Source: Zerene cesonia (lineage: Eukaryota; Arthropoda; Insecta; Lepidoptera; Pieridae). From it: a stretch of 64,000 nucleotides of DNA. The stretch is taken from NCBI RefSeq assembly GCF_012273895.1, contig NC_052117.1, positions 5,774,406 to 5,838,405 on the forward strand, in the 5' to 3' direction. This document shows, piece by piece, positions 14,146 through 26,100 of this stretch. The position numbers were made by a program, and so were the translations under genes. The notes beneath the pieces are model-generated. The model searched no databases and had not been told where the DNA came from. It saw only the letters and a list, made by a program, of their open reading frames with translations. The number at the start of each line of letters is the position of its first letter. The stretch's first letter is position 1.

Positions 14146-14691
14146 TAATATATAATTGCAAAAGAGTAGTCTTTATCGTACGTTTTCTAGCGGTATAACG
14201 TTCATGTTTCAGGACTGAGATATCGAATAAATCAAAAGAGGATTTACTTTCACAGCCGTAATACGTTTGGGGATCTTGATCTAAAACTGGGAATAACTAC
14301 GGCTCTTCCATTCCTTTTACTGAAAATTTATAGAGTGTGAAAATTCTCGATGCACACGCCTCGGATGACAGACGTGACTTGTGTGTAAAGTGTATACGAG
14401 AAGATAACAACATGTTAATTTAACCAATAGTTTCGGTTCGGTCCCTCAAGCCCTGATAGTTCAATATAATTTTAATTTCAACCATTTCATTGGAACCAAA
14501 TTAGTACGTAAACTAGAAACTGCAAACAAGAAATTAATATAACTCAATGATTCGTATATTACTTTTCTTTTTCTGTTTATTATTTTTCTAAATTACCTAC
14601 TGTTCTTAAGAACGTATTACCGAGTATAGTGTTATGTTATCTGTGGTATTACATAATATGTAAAATTAAAATGTACAATTGACATTTTTAA

Positions 14692-14818
14692 AGAGCAACT
14701 ACTAAGTTTCTTGCCGGCTTTACTCTGTAGAAAGTGTTTTTCAAACTAGTGTAAATGTTAAAACTGTGTGATGACGATTCAAAAGTACTTTTTAAGAAAT
14801 CTAATTGAATAAATAAAT
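14692..14818 (+). mobile_element. LINE 3' tail fragment (CR1-like)
   Basis: It contains AGCAACTACTAAGTTTCTTG, then a middle part ending in TCAAAAGTACTTTTTAAG and a tail of GAATAAATAAATAA. This arrangement matches a very common lepidopteran repeat that I know as the 3' end of a CR1/Zenon-type LINE. The family name is from memory and not checked. Confidence 0.5.
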
Positions 14819-15410
14819 AATGAGTATAGGGTCTGAGTCTATCTATGGACAGCTAGAAATATTGTCCACCTTGTTGAACGACCTTATCGTCTAGTAAAAA
14901 AATTACGAACATATTTGATGAAAAAATTAAAGATCCTTACACGAACTAAGTAAAGATTAAGGATACAAAATCGTGTTTTATCAAGCATCTCGTCAATCTT
15001 GAGGTCCTTTGCACTGAGAATCTCTTAAAATAATGAAAAATTAACAAAACGTGTAGACCCCTTCTTGTGTTTAAGTACTATTTAAAATGGAAATTATATG
15101 ATATAAAGGTGAATAGAAATTGTATTCTTATATAAATAAGATATAAAGCAGTTATTTATAAAAAAAGTTCAATGACACCCCATTTCTTATCATTATTATT
15201 TGACACGCCGCGCGCTTATCTCAGAATCATACAGATAGCATCTCTCTGTTCGTTGAAATACAAACTTTCACATCTTCAAACACCTTATATCAAAATTATA
15301 TGAATTTGAATACATATGGTAAACTCTTAAAAATGAATATATTCTAACCATTTGATAAAGATGGATTAGAATAGAATGAAAAAAATACCTAACTACCTGC
15401 GTTTTTTATG

Positions 15411-15703
15411 TAATATCGAGCAACTGAGCTGGTTGTTCGCCTGATGTTAGAGAGCGGTAGTATCTCTGTGAATACATTACCCGCTTTAAGAAGTAAGGGG
15501 TAAGGGGTAAGGAAAGGATTGACCAATGGAAATAAGAAATGGACTGGAAAGGGTGAGGAAAAGGAAATGGGCCTCCCGCTCCCCCAATCACCATACAAAA
15601 CACAGTAGCATGCTACTATTTCACACCGCTTTTCTATGGAAGTGTGGCATTTCCTCGATGCAAGCTGGCCCAATTCGTGCCGAACCATGCTCGACTCCCA
15701 CAT
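15411..15703 (+). repeat. Interspersed repeat, family shared with 54785-54967 and 30952-31228
   Basis: It opens with CAACTGAGCTGGTTGTTCGC, has a middle with GGGTAAGG units and AAAGGATTGA, and then TAGCATGCTACTATTTCACA. The same order of phrases occurs at 54785 (same strand) and about 30952-31228 (opposite strand). Apparent short ORFs on both strands are products of the repeat. Its class is not certain. Confidence 0.6.
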
Positions 15704-17650
15704 TAAACTGTGTCGTTTTTTAATGGATTACCGCAACTGCCTTTAGCAACAGTAGGTATTATATAGAATGTATATCTTCTTAGTAAAAGTATTGTGGAAA
15801 TAGTGCATCAATTAAGTAGATAATTCCTAGATTTAGATGTCGCACGAAGCAAAACAAAACCCTGGAAAAAGAAAGATTTTTAATTAACAAATACAGGGTG
15901 CAGAGCACGACAGTAAAACCACGTAAAACTGCGAAGAGTCAATATTCCGAAATACTGGCGGTGCTTGATAAACAAAGCTGCACTAAAGAGACGCTAACTG
16001 CCTAGATACCACGCAGACCTGTTTACATAATCCTGCTGTGCCCGTCCAGTTATTTTTGCACTTTGCAGTTAACACTCTTGTTTTCATTGCTGAAAGCACT
16101 GAGCGTTTGTTTCGGTGTGTGCAATTAAATATACGAGCACATCGCTTTTACCTCGAAACGAAAATCCTAAACAAATATTGGAAAAATTATTTAAAATTTA
16201 ATTGATTTTCCTCTTTTTAAGTGTTCCTGTCAGGAATGCATGCAGCATAGGAAAATATTGGCGTTTAATTAATATTTCATGTGGAATATGGACTACATAC
16301 TATGTGTTGTGTATATTTGTTAAAATTACCTTCGCAAAGCAGTGACAAAACATAAATATTTAAAGAATTTACATCAGTTTATGCAAAATTAAAAAAATCA
16401 GTTCCTCACAGAAGAGAAATTTATTTTATTTGTATTTCTTCGTAACGACCGCAATATTCGCAGTGTTATAAAGGGTTGCCATACGCACCCAGTATATTTT
16501 TTGCCTTTCCTTCCAATCTATCAACGCGAACCTTTCCTAAATCCATTATGCCGCCCATACACACTGGCTATTAATTTTCCCCACTTTTATAGGAATTTTA
16601 AATTGAACGATCACTGGTGAGTGGTGAGTTATGAATTTTTTGTCGTAAACAATTTATTCTGTTTTTATACAATTAAGACTATAATGACTAATACCGTAAT
16701 TCTTATTTTTACACCTAATCAGTCGCTTGTTTAATTTCAATTTGATCATGATGTCATATTTTGTAATAGTATTCATTATTAGTTGTAATTAAACTATTAA
16801 TTTTTAAACTTATCTAATAGAAGTATGACTTAATTCATGTTAAAATCGATTGATTTACCGAGCAATTTGTTCTGTGCGAGATTTTTCTTAAAAGAGTTTT
16901 TCTATATTTAGGTATACATAACCAAGCTATGGAGCGCGCGTCACTAAGTATGAACTAAGAGCACTAGTACGAACATACACCTCTTTTTCTTGAGACATTA
17001 AATCAATGTGAAGACAATACGCGTGACATTGGGTCGACAAGAAGTATTTTATTAGTTTTTGTCTAAAAATGGTAGAATGTGCGGTGCCATGAACAGAGGT
17101 GACACCCACCGATAGTTTGCAATACTCTAAACCTTTAAACCTTTGCTACATATAGTTTAGGTACCATTGTGAGCTCGTATCAAAAAAATTAAAATAAAAC
17201 AAAAATGAAAATATATGTGATACCAAAATATTTACAATTTCAGGAATCATCACTGATTTCTCTTTAATTCCTTAATTTTTTAAAATATCTATAATCCTTA
17301 ATCTAATATTATAATCCTATATTCTATTTACCTTAAAGAATCGTTATCAGGCACCCTTTTTAGAACCCTCGTACTGAATATCTTATTCAAGTTTTTCAGC
17401 TGTTTAAAGACTTCATTTAAAGTTTGTTGATATTTTACCGTTAATTAAGAGTTAATTATACGACGATGTCAGCGTAGCTTGTTAAATGTTTGTAAAACTT
17501 TCAAAGACAATTGTCGCACAGTTAAATTCACTTGCATATTAACACCGAGTTATATATATATTATGTTAACTAGTATTATAAATTGTTGAAAGTTTAATAA
17601 TTGTTTCTTTATCTTTCTTTCTCCGAGCGAGCGATTTTGTGATACCTTTG

Positions 17651-17846
17651 ATGTTGATATCTACTGCTTCCTTGGTAAAGTGGTTAACGCATGAGTAAAA
17701 CCGAGAGGTCCTGGGTTCGATTCTGGGACTCGCAAAAGAAGTCTCGGTCTGGCAGGCGAAGAAGTTTCATTACCTACTTGTCGATAAAGAAATCCATCAG
17801 TAAAACAGATGTATATAATATGCTCTATACCCCACTTTGGGAACCG
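17651..17846 (+). mobile_element. tRNA-derived SINE
   Basis: An A-box-like CTTGGTAAAGTGGTTAACGC (about 17670) and a B-box GGGTTCGATTC (about 17713) are spaced as in a tRNA gene, but no cloverleaf can be completed, so this is a SINE head and not a tRNA gene. The body follows with GTCTCGG and ends near a CCCCACTTTGGG segment. Relatives lie at 13480, 25464, 30375 and 45455. Confidence 0.75.
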
Positions 17847-18875
17847 GGCTTTCACTTTTATAATGTTTGTGTTTACAGAATATTCTTAGACTGCACAAGC
17901 AAAACCGCCTTCCAAAAGATTAGGTATAAAATATTTCAATTAATAATTGTAAGACAATATTTGAAGACTATATTTTTCCTTTACGATAATTTCAATACAA
18001 AATTAAAGCTTTGTCAAAATTTATAAATAAAGAGTTTTCCACGACTGTATTCCAAAAAATAACGCGGATGATATCTTTGATCGTTCATACCATCGAGGAA
18101 TAAGGATGGTATCAGCAAGCTGATCGGTTGGTTGGCCGACCTCGCCACTCTTGGAGAGACGAAGTCCAATAAATCTGGACAATCTTTTAGTCAAAAAGAA
18201 AATCTACTAGTGAAAGAATTTCCAAACGATTGAGTACCTTTGAAGTTTATTCATTACATTCATAAAAATAAATCTTCGAATGTCATATTATTACAGTGTT
18301 AATATAGATAGATAGGTGCATGAAAATTCATCTTCAATGAACAATGCATTTCACAAAACCGCCAACAAACAATATGTGTGCTTAGCGAAACTTCGATGGT
18401 GAATGTCGATACCCAATCATCGTAGAATAATTACCGTTTGTGGTTTTTGTTTACACGTCGAACCTGCGCACTAGATGTGGTTATTATGTCTATATCATGT
18501 TATGCTTTGAAGATAGAACAATAATACGACTTTAATTTGAACTCGCTGAAAACACAGGCTTGCCTACATTTCACCGTGTCTCTTCAATTATTTCAAAATC
18601 TATGGAATGATTTATCCGTGAACGCGTTACAGGCGAACAGAATTTTGCCGGTGTTTATAATCCATTAATTTGCATTCTGCACATTATCTTATAGTTGCCT
18701 AACCAGATAATTACTTATTAAATTTCAGTTATGTTGCTGTTTTATTAAAAAAACAGTACCTAAAACTTACCAAAGACTATTTAAAAGTCCCTTCATAAAC
18801 GGTGGATGTTATAATAAAATTCTGTATTTCATATTATACCTATGATAAATGTTTTCCAAATGGGCTTTTACAGTA

Positions 18876-19041
18876 CTATCGGTCCGCCGCGACTTCGCCC
18901 GTGCTACATAATATGTACATATATATTATATATACTCACTCAGTCACTCAGTGAAAAGAATTAATGCAATCGGACCCATAGTTTTTGTGTGAAAGCATTA
19001 CACACATGTAGAAACATAAATGTTTTCTTTATAATATTAGT
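18876..19041 (-). mobile_element. Diverged Helitron-like element, reverse orientation
   Basis: It reads on the minus strand from an ACTAATATTATAAA start (19041 end) to a GGGCGAAGTCGCGGCGGACC end, the usual 'cgggcgaagccgcgggc' terminus of this family. The middle is degenerate, and a short AT palindrome has grown within it. Confidence 0.5.
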
Positions 19042-19415
19042 TAAAACAACAATAAGTTTTAGACAGATATATTAATAATAATTAAATTACTGGATGTACA
19101 ATTTCAAATACATGACATAGTAAACTTTAATTCCTGGCTTACAAAGTTGTGTATACTAACATAAATATCAGTTACTTTATAACTAATATAGAGGATGTTT
19201 CGGTAAGTACCTCTATAAGCTATATTTTACTGAGAATAGGCCCTGGAGGGTAGTTTGTGTGCGGCTACCAATGCAGTCACTCGAAACGGTCTATGTCTTG
19301 TCATTATACGAAAATAGGTATATAATAATATTTTTGTCTTTTACATACTGTAATGTCTTACGAGCCAAATATTTTATATATGTATTATAGCAAATTTGGA
19401 ATTTTCTTAATCCTA

Positions 19416-19606
19416 TCCTACTAATATTATTAATGCGAAAGTTTGTAAGGATGTGTGTTTTTGTTGCTCTTTCACGCTACCGAACCGATTGCAATGAAAT
19501 TTGGTACGTAGACAGCTGGACGACTGGAATAACGTATAGACAACTAGTATCTCGATATTCCTACGGGATACGGTCTTACGCAGGTGAAACCGCGGGGCGC
19601 AGCTAG
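19416..19606 (+). mobile_element. Non-autonomous Helitron-like element (Lep1-type)
   Basis: TCCTACTAATATTATTAATG start, GGGGCGCAGCTAG end, flanked by A (19415) and T (19607). It lacks a few bases of the internal 'acgcaaaaactac' phrase found in sister copies. Non-coding. Confidence 0.75.
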
Positions 19607-20504
19607 TTTGCAATAAAAGATGTAAAAATTATGCCTATCAAGTTTTTTATCGACCATATAAATACAAACAAAATTAATGGTGCTCAACGAAATCTCATTA
19701 CAAAAACGAGAAGATAGAATTTTAAATTCCAAAAATATTCATAGATGTGCCGATTACCTAACAAATTAAAACTCGATTAATATCGGCCAACTTCACTTAT
19801 TTGTACGAGAAAAACGCTCGGTTTCATGCAAAGTCAATATTTTGCATAACCTATTCATACTTCGTATCAGGCCATACGTTAAAAAGTTCATAAACATTCA
19901 TATTCCGTGCTCGAATTAAATAAAACTATGCGAGCGCGATATCCCTTGCATATTTCAGAACGCGGTTTGAATTCACTGCGGGCGCAATACAAACCCGAAA
20001 CAGACATAAAAATATGCTTATGCATCGTTTAGCTATGAAGCGAACATCAGGGTATGACATTACGATCATCTAAATTCAATCTTGTATGGATGTCGTAAAG
20101 TGCATTTTGGCGGGCGCGTTCGGACATTTCTGCAGTTTAGCAAATCTCTTTAGTTGAGAGGTAGTAAAGGGAGCGCGCTGCTGTGCGGTTTGCCGCTAAC
20201 ATACTCTACTTAACATTCAGTAAGGCTTACGAAGAATGTACATTTTTAATGCCGGGTCCAACAAACTACAGTTAGCTTGAGTAAGTCAAAAAGTAGTGTG
20301 ATATTTTTGGTTGTTTTAACTTAAAAACGTGGGTTTACTTGAAGTTTTTGTAAGCAGAACACCCGCTACAGATTTGTAATGTGTTGGAAGTTAAAAATGC
20401 TTTTAGTCGGTACATACGACTCGAAACGATGGTAGATAGAAAATGAGGATATAAACAAAAAAATCAAATGCATGTTTTTCTTATCAAATGCATACCTTAT
20501 TCCG

Positions 20505-20572
20505 TATGTCTTGAAATTTGTTGATGTTTATATATTAAAAAATATATAAACATCAACAAATTTCAAGACATA
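20505..20572. repeat. Perfect 32-bp inverted repeat with 4-nt loop
   Basis: The left arm 20505-20536 and the right arm 20541-20572 are exact reverse complements, separated by AAAA. Transcription of either strand would give an uninterrupted 32-bp hairpin. No target-site duplication and no larger element are visible around it. Confidence 0.9.
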
Positions 20573-23128
20573 TCATGAATATAGAACGCCAATGAACGAT
20601 ACAATATTTTGCTCCACATGGTAATTTATTACAGGATATTGAAAGGAAATATTTGTTTTGCGATCTTCATGTTATTAAAGCAATTTATCATTTCCAAACG
20701 TTAATCCCGTGTCCTCTTTATGAAGGTTAATTAAAATTTAATTACCTTGTCGGTTCTTTGCGGCAAATATTTAGCTTTAATATTATAATTCGTAATACAT
20801 GATACATGATTTTATTTTTATATACGTACTAAAATATACAAAATTATACCAGCACCCAAATGATATACGACCTGGTAATTAGATTTATCTTAGTATACAA
20901 TATTTCACCTCTCTATGTGACACTCTTGTCATTAATTTGCAATTTCTAATCATATCGCCTGAATTTATTAGTATTACTTCTATTACCTCTTCGGTTTTGA
21001 TATTATACTTCTCGTGGAGACGATATTAATAGTATATTATATATTAGTCAGATTGGCTACAAAATCTAGCATTCAAAAGACATATCATACCCATTATTTC
21101 TAGTTCATTTAAACACTAAATCACCCAAATATTGCGTTTCATGTCAAAACGCTTCCAAATAAAAAACGTCTGCCGTATTACTATGCAAATATCGACGTTA
21201 TTTAAATTATTACCATATAGCTGATACGGATTTTCCAGGAGCCGATATAGCTAACCTTTCGGGAGATAAAGCTGCCTCAAAGACGATTTGTTTCTTGTTG
21301 AAATAAAATATTCTCTTTCGCCAACTTTTCGAATTTCGCCTTTCCGCTGAACGCGAGATCAACCCAACAAATCTTCTTCGGTCGAACGGAACAGATTTCT
21401 TGAAACGAAACGAAACAATGTTACTGTAAGAGAATTAAATTTACTTCGTCCGTTAGTTATTCAGCCGGATTATGGCGTATTTTATCAGTAGTGACCAGAC
21501 GACTATAAATTCGGGCTCACAAGGTGACCACCGTAAATACGTGTCTAGCTTAGTATTCTTCTTGAGTTATAAAAGAATTACTATTGGGTCTATACATAAA
21601 ATTTTTAAGAACTTCACATTACACTATCAAGACAAAAAAATTACTAGTAGGTAGTATCAACAAAAATAAATAGGATATTTATCACATTTATTAACACAAT
21701 AATTACTTCATTTTTCAATTCAATTCATAATATGTTTGTGAAAGTTTTACTGTATTTTAAGCCATTAAAGAATATTGCTAAGATCTGGATAATAATTTCT
21801 CAATATTGTGCTCTTTCAATTCGCATGTTTAATTCAGGTCAGAATATAATAAAAGCGTGGTTTCTTTTAAGGTAGAGAAGTTTTATGTACGTCTAATGAC
21901 TAAAATTTTTGATATTTTATATAATTACCTTCTACTTAAACTTATATGTTAGATTTCCAAATTTAATTTAATATTATAGACAAAACTAACGCTGATTTAT
22001 AATATCATGGTTAATTTTGTTGAAATTTGATACAAACATTGTTTATAATGTTGATAAAATACATTTGGTAATTCGTGATCCCTATTCAATGAGCCAATCT
22101 CCTAGGGTTGTGAACATTTTAATAAGAAAAACCATTTTTCATGTTGATGCATCTTATGAAAAATAAATAGATAAGACTTTTTAAAACTTATGCTTATATT
22201 AAGAGTCATAACTAAGTGTTTAAATACATACCTACAAAGAAATACTCCTGCAGCTAAAACCTATTTTTTTTTTGGATAACGCTATGCATCATTCCTTATT
22301 AAATCTGTTTGTAATATCTATAAGGTAAATTACAAATGTAGGTCAGTCGGTTGCAGAACTTTTTTACTTGTCCAAGCCTAATTAACTGGAATAGGTAAAT
22401 GAGTAAAATTTAGGTCATTGTGAGTTTATCTCGGTATTTGAACGTCATAATTAATTCATATTTGTTTATAATAACTTAATCACAGTGTACATTCGCCGAA
22501 AAAAGTGTTAAATTGTATTGTTGTTATATTTTTTTAAATAATACTTAACTTAGACATAACAAATCATCTTATTAAAAAAATAGTTTTTTGTTTTAATGTT
22601 AGAATGTGTTGGGTTTATCAAAACTGAAAATTTTAATTAACTTATTTATATAATTGCTTGCTTTGTTTAGTTAAAGACATAGTTTAAATAAGATAAAACG
22701 TGTTTGACTATGAAAAACGTATGAATTTCATCTCAATAATTATCAAAATATGTATAGCAGTCGTTAAAATGAAACGGATAAGTCTCATTTTGTATAATCT
22801 CAGTATGTACTTTTTAGGCTTAAGCTTTCAATAAACATAAAATGTATTTTAGATAAATTTAGTTATGTACATAACTGTACCACTGATTGTTGATGCTATT
22901 CATCTCTGCGTAGCGCAATGCTTGAACGCAAATTATTTGCCGTAGTACGTTTGAACATCACGCATCCATCATAATTGTCGCGAACTATCAAGCGAATTGT
23001 TACTGTAATCATTGTAAATTACCCGATAATTGGTGCACACATATGCAATATCCTGCACTCTTAACTTTTGAACGCACCACAGTTCGCAACAGAGTTATTC
23101 CGCCATCCACGCCGCGCTGGCCGAAACA

Positions 23129-26100
23129 ATGTTCGTGAAATTATACATTTCCCTTTTATTCGGTTTAGTTTCATCACAATTAAATGGTGAATTCTGGTGG
23201 CTCAATGAAAAAGTTGCACAATTGTATAATGTGGAACCACCACAGCCTATATTCGATGACGTCAGTGAATTCGATACGGATGAAAGTGTTAAAATTATTT
23301 TTAGAGACACTGATGTAAGTATCGAAGCTAATGAAGATATAGAAAACTCTCCTAAAATATCGGACAATAGAACGGAAAATATGACCGTAAACATTTCTTT
23401 CCAAGATCAGAGTTCACTTGCTAAACCAATTTCATTAATAAAAAACGATATTTTGAACGATAAATTTACCAATGAAGTTTTGAATAAGACTAACGTTGAA
23501 ATGATCCCTAGTCCTATTAATAACATTTCGACTATACCTACCGCACCTCTTAATAAAGATAATAGTGAAGATGTCTTAAATTTTGTATTTCCCGATGACA
23601 ATGCGTTGGAGTGGAATGACAAAACTAAATTTGATTCAACCCAAAGTAATAGCGATCTAACTACAGATAAGCCAGAGACAACTACTACTTCATTTAAAAA
23701 TGATAATAAACTCATGGATAGTGAAAGCATTTGTACTTTTATAACAACTATTGTATGTTTAAAAAGGCGAGGAAATCCGTATTCATTTAATGGAAGGTAA
23801 GACTTATTTAATGCTGAAAATTATAAAAACAGTATTTATGATTTCTTTTATAAAAATTGTAACACGTTTTTCAGACCTCTATCACAGCAGAATGTCGGTG
23901 ATGACCAAGTTATATGCTGTATACTACCCATTAAAGCGTATGATGCATCGAAAATTTTATTTCCAAATATGCATCTAAAACAATACAAGCGCTTTAAGCG
24001 CTCAAGCACCGGCGCAGAAAATACTGCTTTGAAGCAAAGAAATGCTTTAATGAGGCGTAAATATCAATCCCAGGAAATTAATCCCAGACTGTCAACAACA
24101 ACTTCCCGAACGATACTCACGCAAAGAATAGTTACTCCTGAAGATTACTTAGATCCATACTGGAATATTAAAAACTCGAAATTCAGAAATCCTGCGTCTA
24201 AAGACAGTAGCGACCAAAGCAGCTATTCAACATATGATTATGGCCATAAAGAATTTGCAGATGATTATGCAGCTGAAATTCCTACACCTGGTGGCTTAGT
24301 TGGTTTATATTCCGATCACGGCTGGTCGGTAGCCAAACCAAATAATGGATATTCAAAGCCAAATTCTGGTGATACGAGTGGAGAAGGTGGTGATGGTGAC
24401 TTTTCAATTGGATATTCTACAATTGATCCAAGGCTAGGTAATGTTTCAGGTCCTTTTATTTGGATGCACTACTGTTAATTTATTGAAATATAATTTAATT
24501 TTTTTTTCAGGTACCCCAATGTTAATGTCTGCGACCAGACGGAAACCAGCGAAGTTATCAATTTCTTCAATAGGAAATATGCATAACTCAGCCACTCAAT
24601 TAATAAGTTTTAGATCAAAACCGGATTTTCAAGTGATGCAAAGTTTTAAATTACTAAACTTGGTGCGAAATAAAAATAGATTTGTTAGAAAAACTACAGC
24701 TGCAACTGCAATACAAAATGACAATCTACATACTACAACTATAAGTGATAAGCCATCGAAAGCTATCGCTAGTTATGCTATCGATTATGAAGACTTTATT
24801 GATGCAGAAAATCAAGTATATGGTGAATGTGGAAAAATCTATAGTAGCATTTATGATAAAGGTTTGTGATTAAGCCATACAGAAGATTATTTTAGTTTCG
24901 TCTTTGATTATTTGATTATTTGTGAAAGTTTTTTTTTTTTTACTCGACTATACGGCAAATGTAATAAATTATATTATTTAGGGGTAATCCATAGGGCTTT
25001 CTCAAGAAGCCTTTTGTAATATGGGTCGAAACGGCTGAAAAACTGTAACTTTCAGGTAGAGAATCCGGTGAATTAGACAGAGGAACAAGTCCATGGCTGG
25101 CGCTTGTTGTTTTAACAAGGAGTCGTCAGAGTATTCTCTGTTATGCTACACTAGTTCATCCTCAGGCTGCTGTTACTGCTGCTGATTGTGTTTACGGGTA
25201 TGTAAACCTGCTTGCTCGCCGTAATCATTTCATTACTTCCACTAACCTGGATAAAATACTTATTTACACTAATATTATATGAGGAAATTTTTTCATTTTT
25301 GGGTTTGTAACGTTTTGACGCAAATACCACTGGACCGATTTCAAAAATTCTTCTACCATTAGAAACTGAGAACTGCAATTTCACTGAGTGACATAGGCTA
25401 TATATGTACCACAGGCGAAGCAGGGGCGAACAACTAGTATTCAATAATATTACGAACCTCGAACATAGTATGACGACCTCTTTGTGGTGGATAACGCGCG
25501 AACGTAGAACCCATGAGAGTCTTAAATTCAATTCCCGGTGGGGACTCACAAAAATATATATCTTGGCTTGTTCATAGAAGGCTGATCACATAGAGAAAAT
25601 TTGATTAGTGCGACAAAAGATATTCTACATACATATAGAATATCTGCACCATACCCCAAAAAGAAATGGGACTCGACTTCACTTTTACGCACTAGTTATT
25701 TGCTAAACTTCTAGGGGCTCATTCATTGGTTTTAGTACCTACGTACAACATTCATACCATATTTCATATAAGAATATATATTCAAGAATTTAGAATATTA
25801 AATCCTATCATGCTTTATACCATTCGCTTATGTAAGGAATAACATTTAATTTTAATATAGGTGGTAGGTTATTTAATATAGAATATTTTAATTAAAAATA
25901 AAAAAATACCACTAAATTCGTTTTACTTTATATCTATGAGCGCTTTCAATAAATATTGTAATTGGATCACTTCGAGATTTGAGTTCGTCCATTTATCTCT
26001 TGTGATTATTATTGTCTGCAAATCGAATGGCTGTTATTACGTCGGATATTTCGAAATCAAAAATGAACATTGCTTACTGCGAATAACGTTTTAAGAAATT

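Larger units (their letters stand above)
11811..23128. other. Non-coding stretch with repeats, no supported gene
   Basis: No ORF here shows homology that I recognise, and no chain of splice-compatible open segments was found on either strand. It contains SINEs, Helitron-like elements, a LINE tail and a perfect hairpin, listed separately. The less AT-rich patches at 20100-20220 and 21230-21420 might be an untranslated exon or a regulatory element, but nothing supports either. Confidence 0.55.

Noticed and set aside
15389..15723. Overlapping ORFs on both strands
   Set aside because: They fall within a dispersed repeat whose other copies do not keep the frames.
17661..17730. A tRNA gene at about 17660-17730
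   Set aside because: A- and B-box-like sequences are present, but no acceptor stem or anticodon arm can be formed; it is a SINE head.
23095..23730. Minus-strand ORFs opposite exon 1 of the protease homologue
   Set aside because: The plus strand has a signal peptide, correct splice phases and a continued homologous protein; the antisense frames have none.
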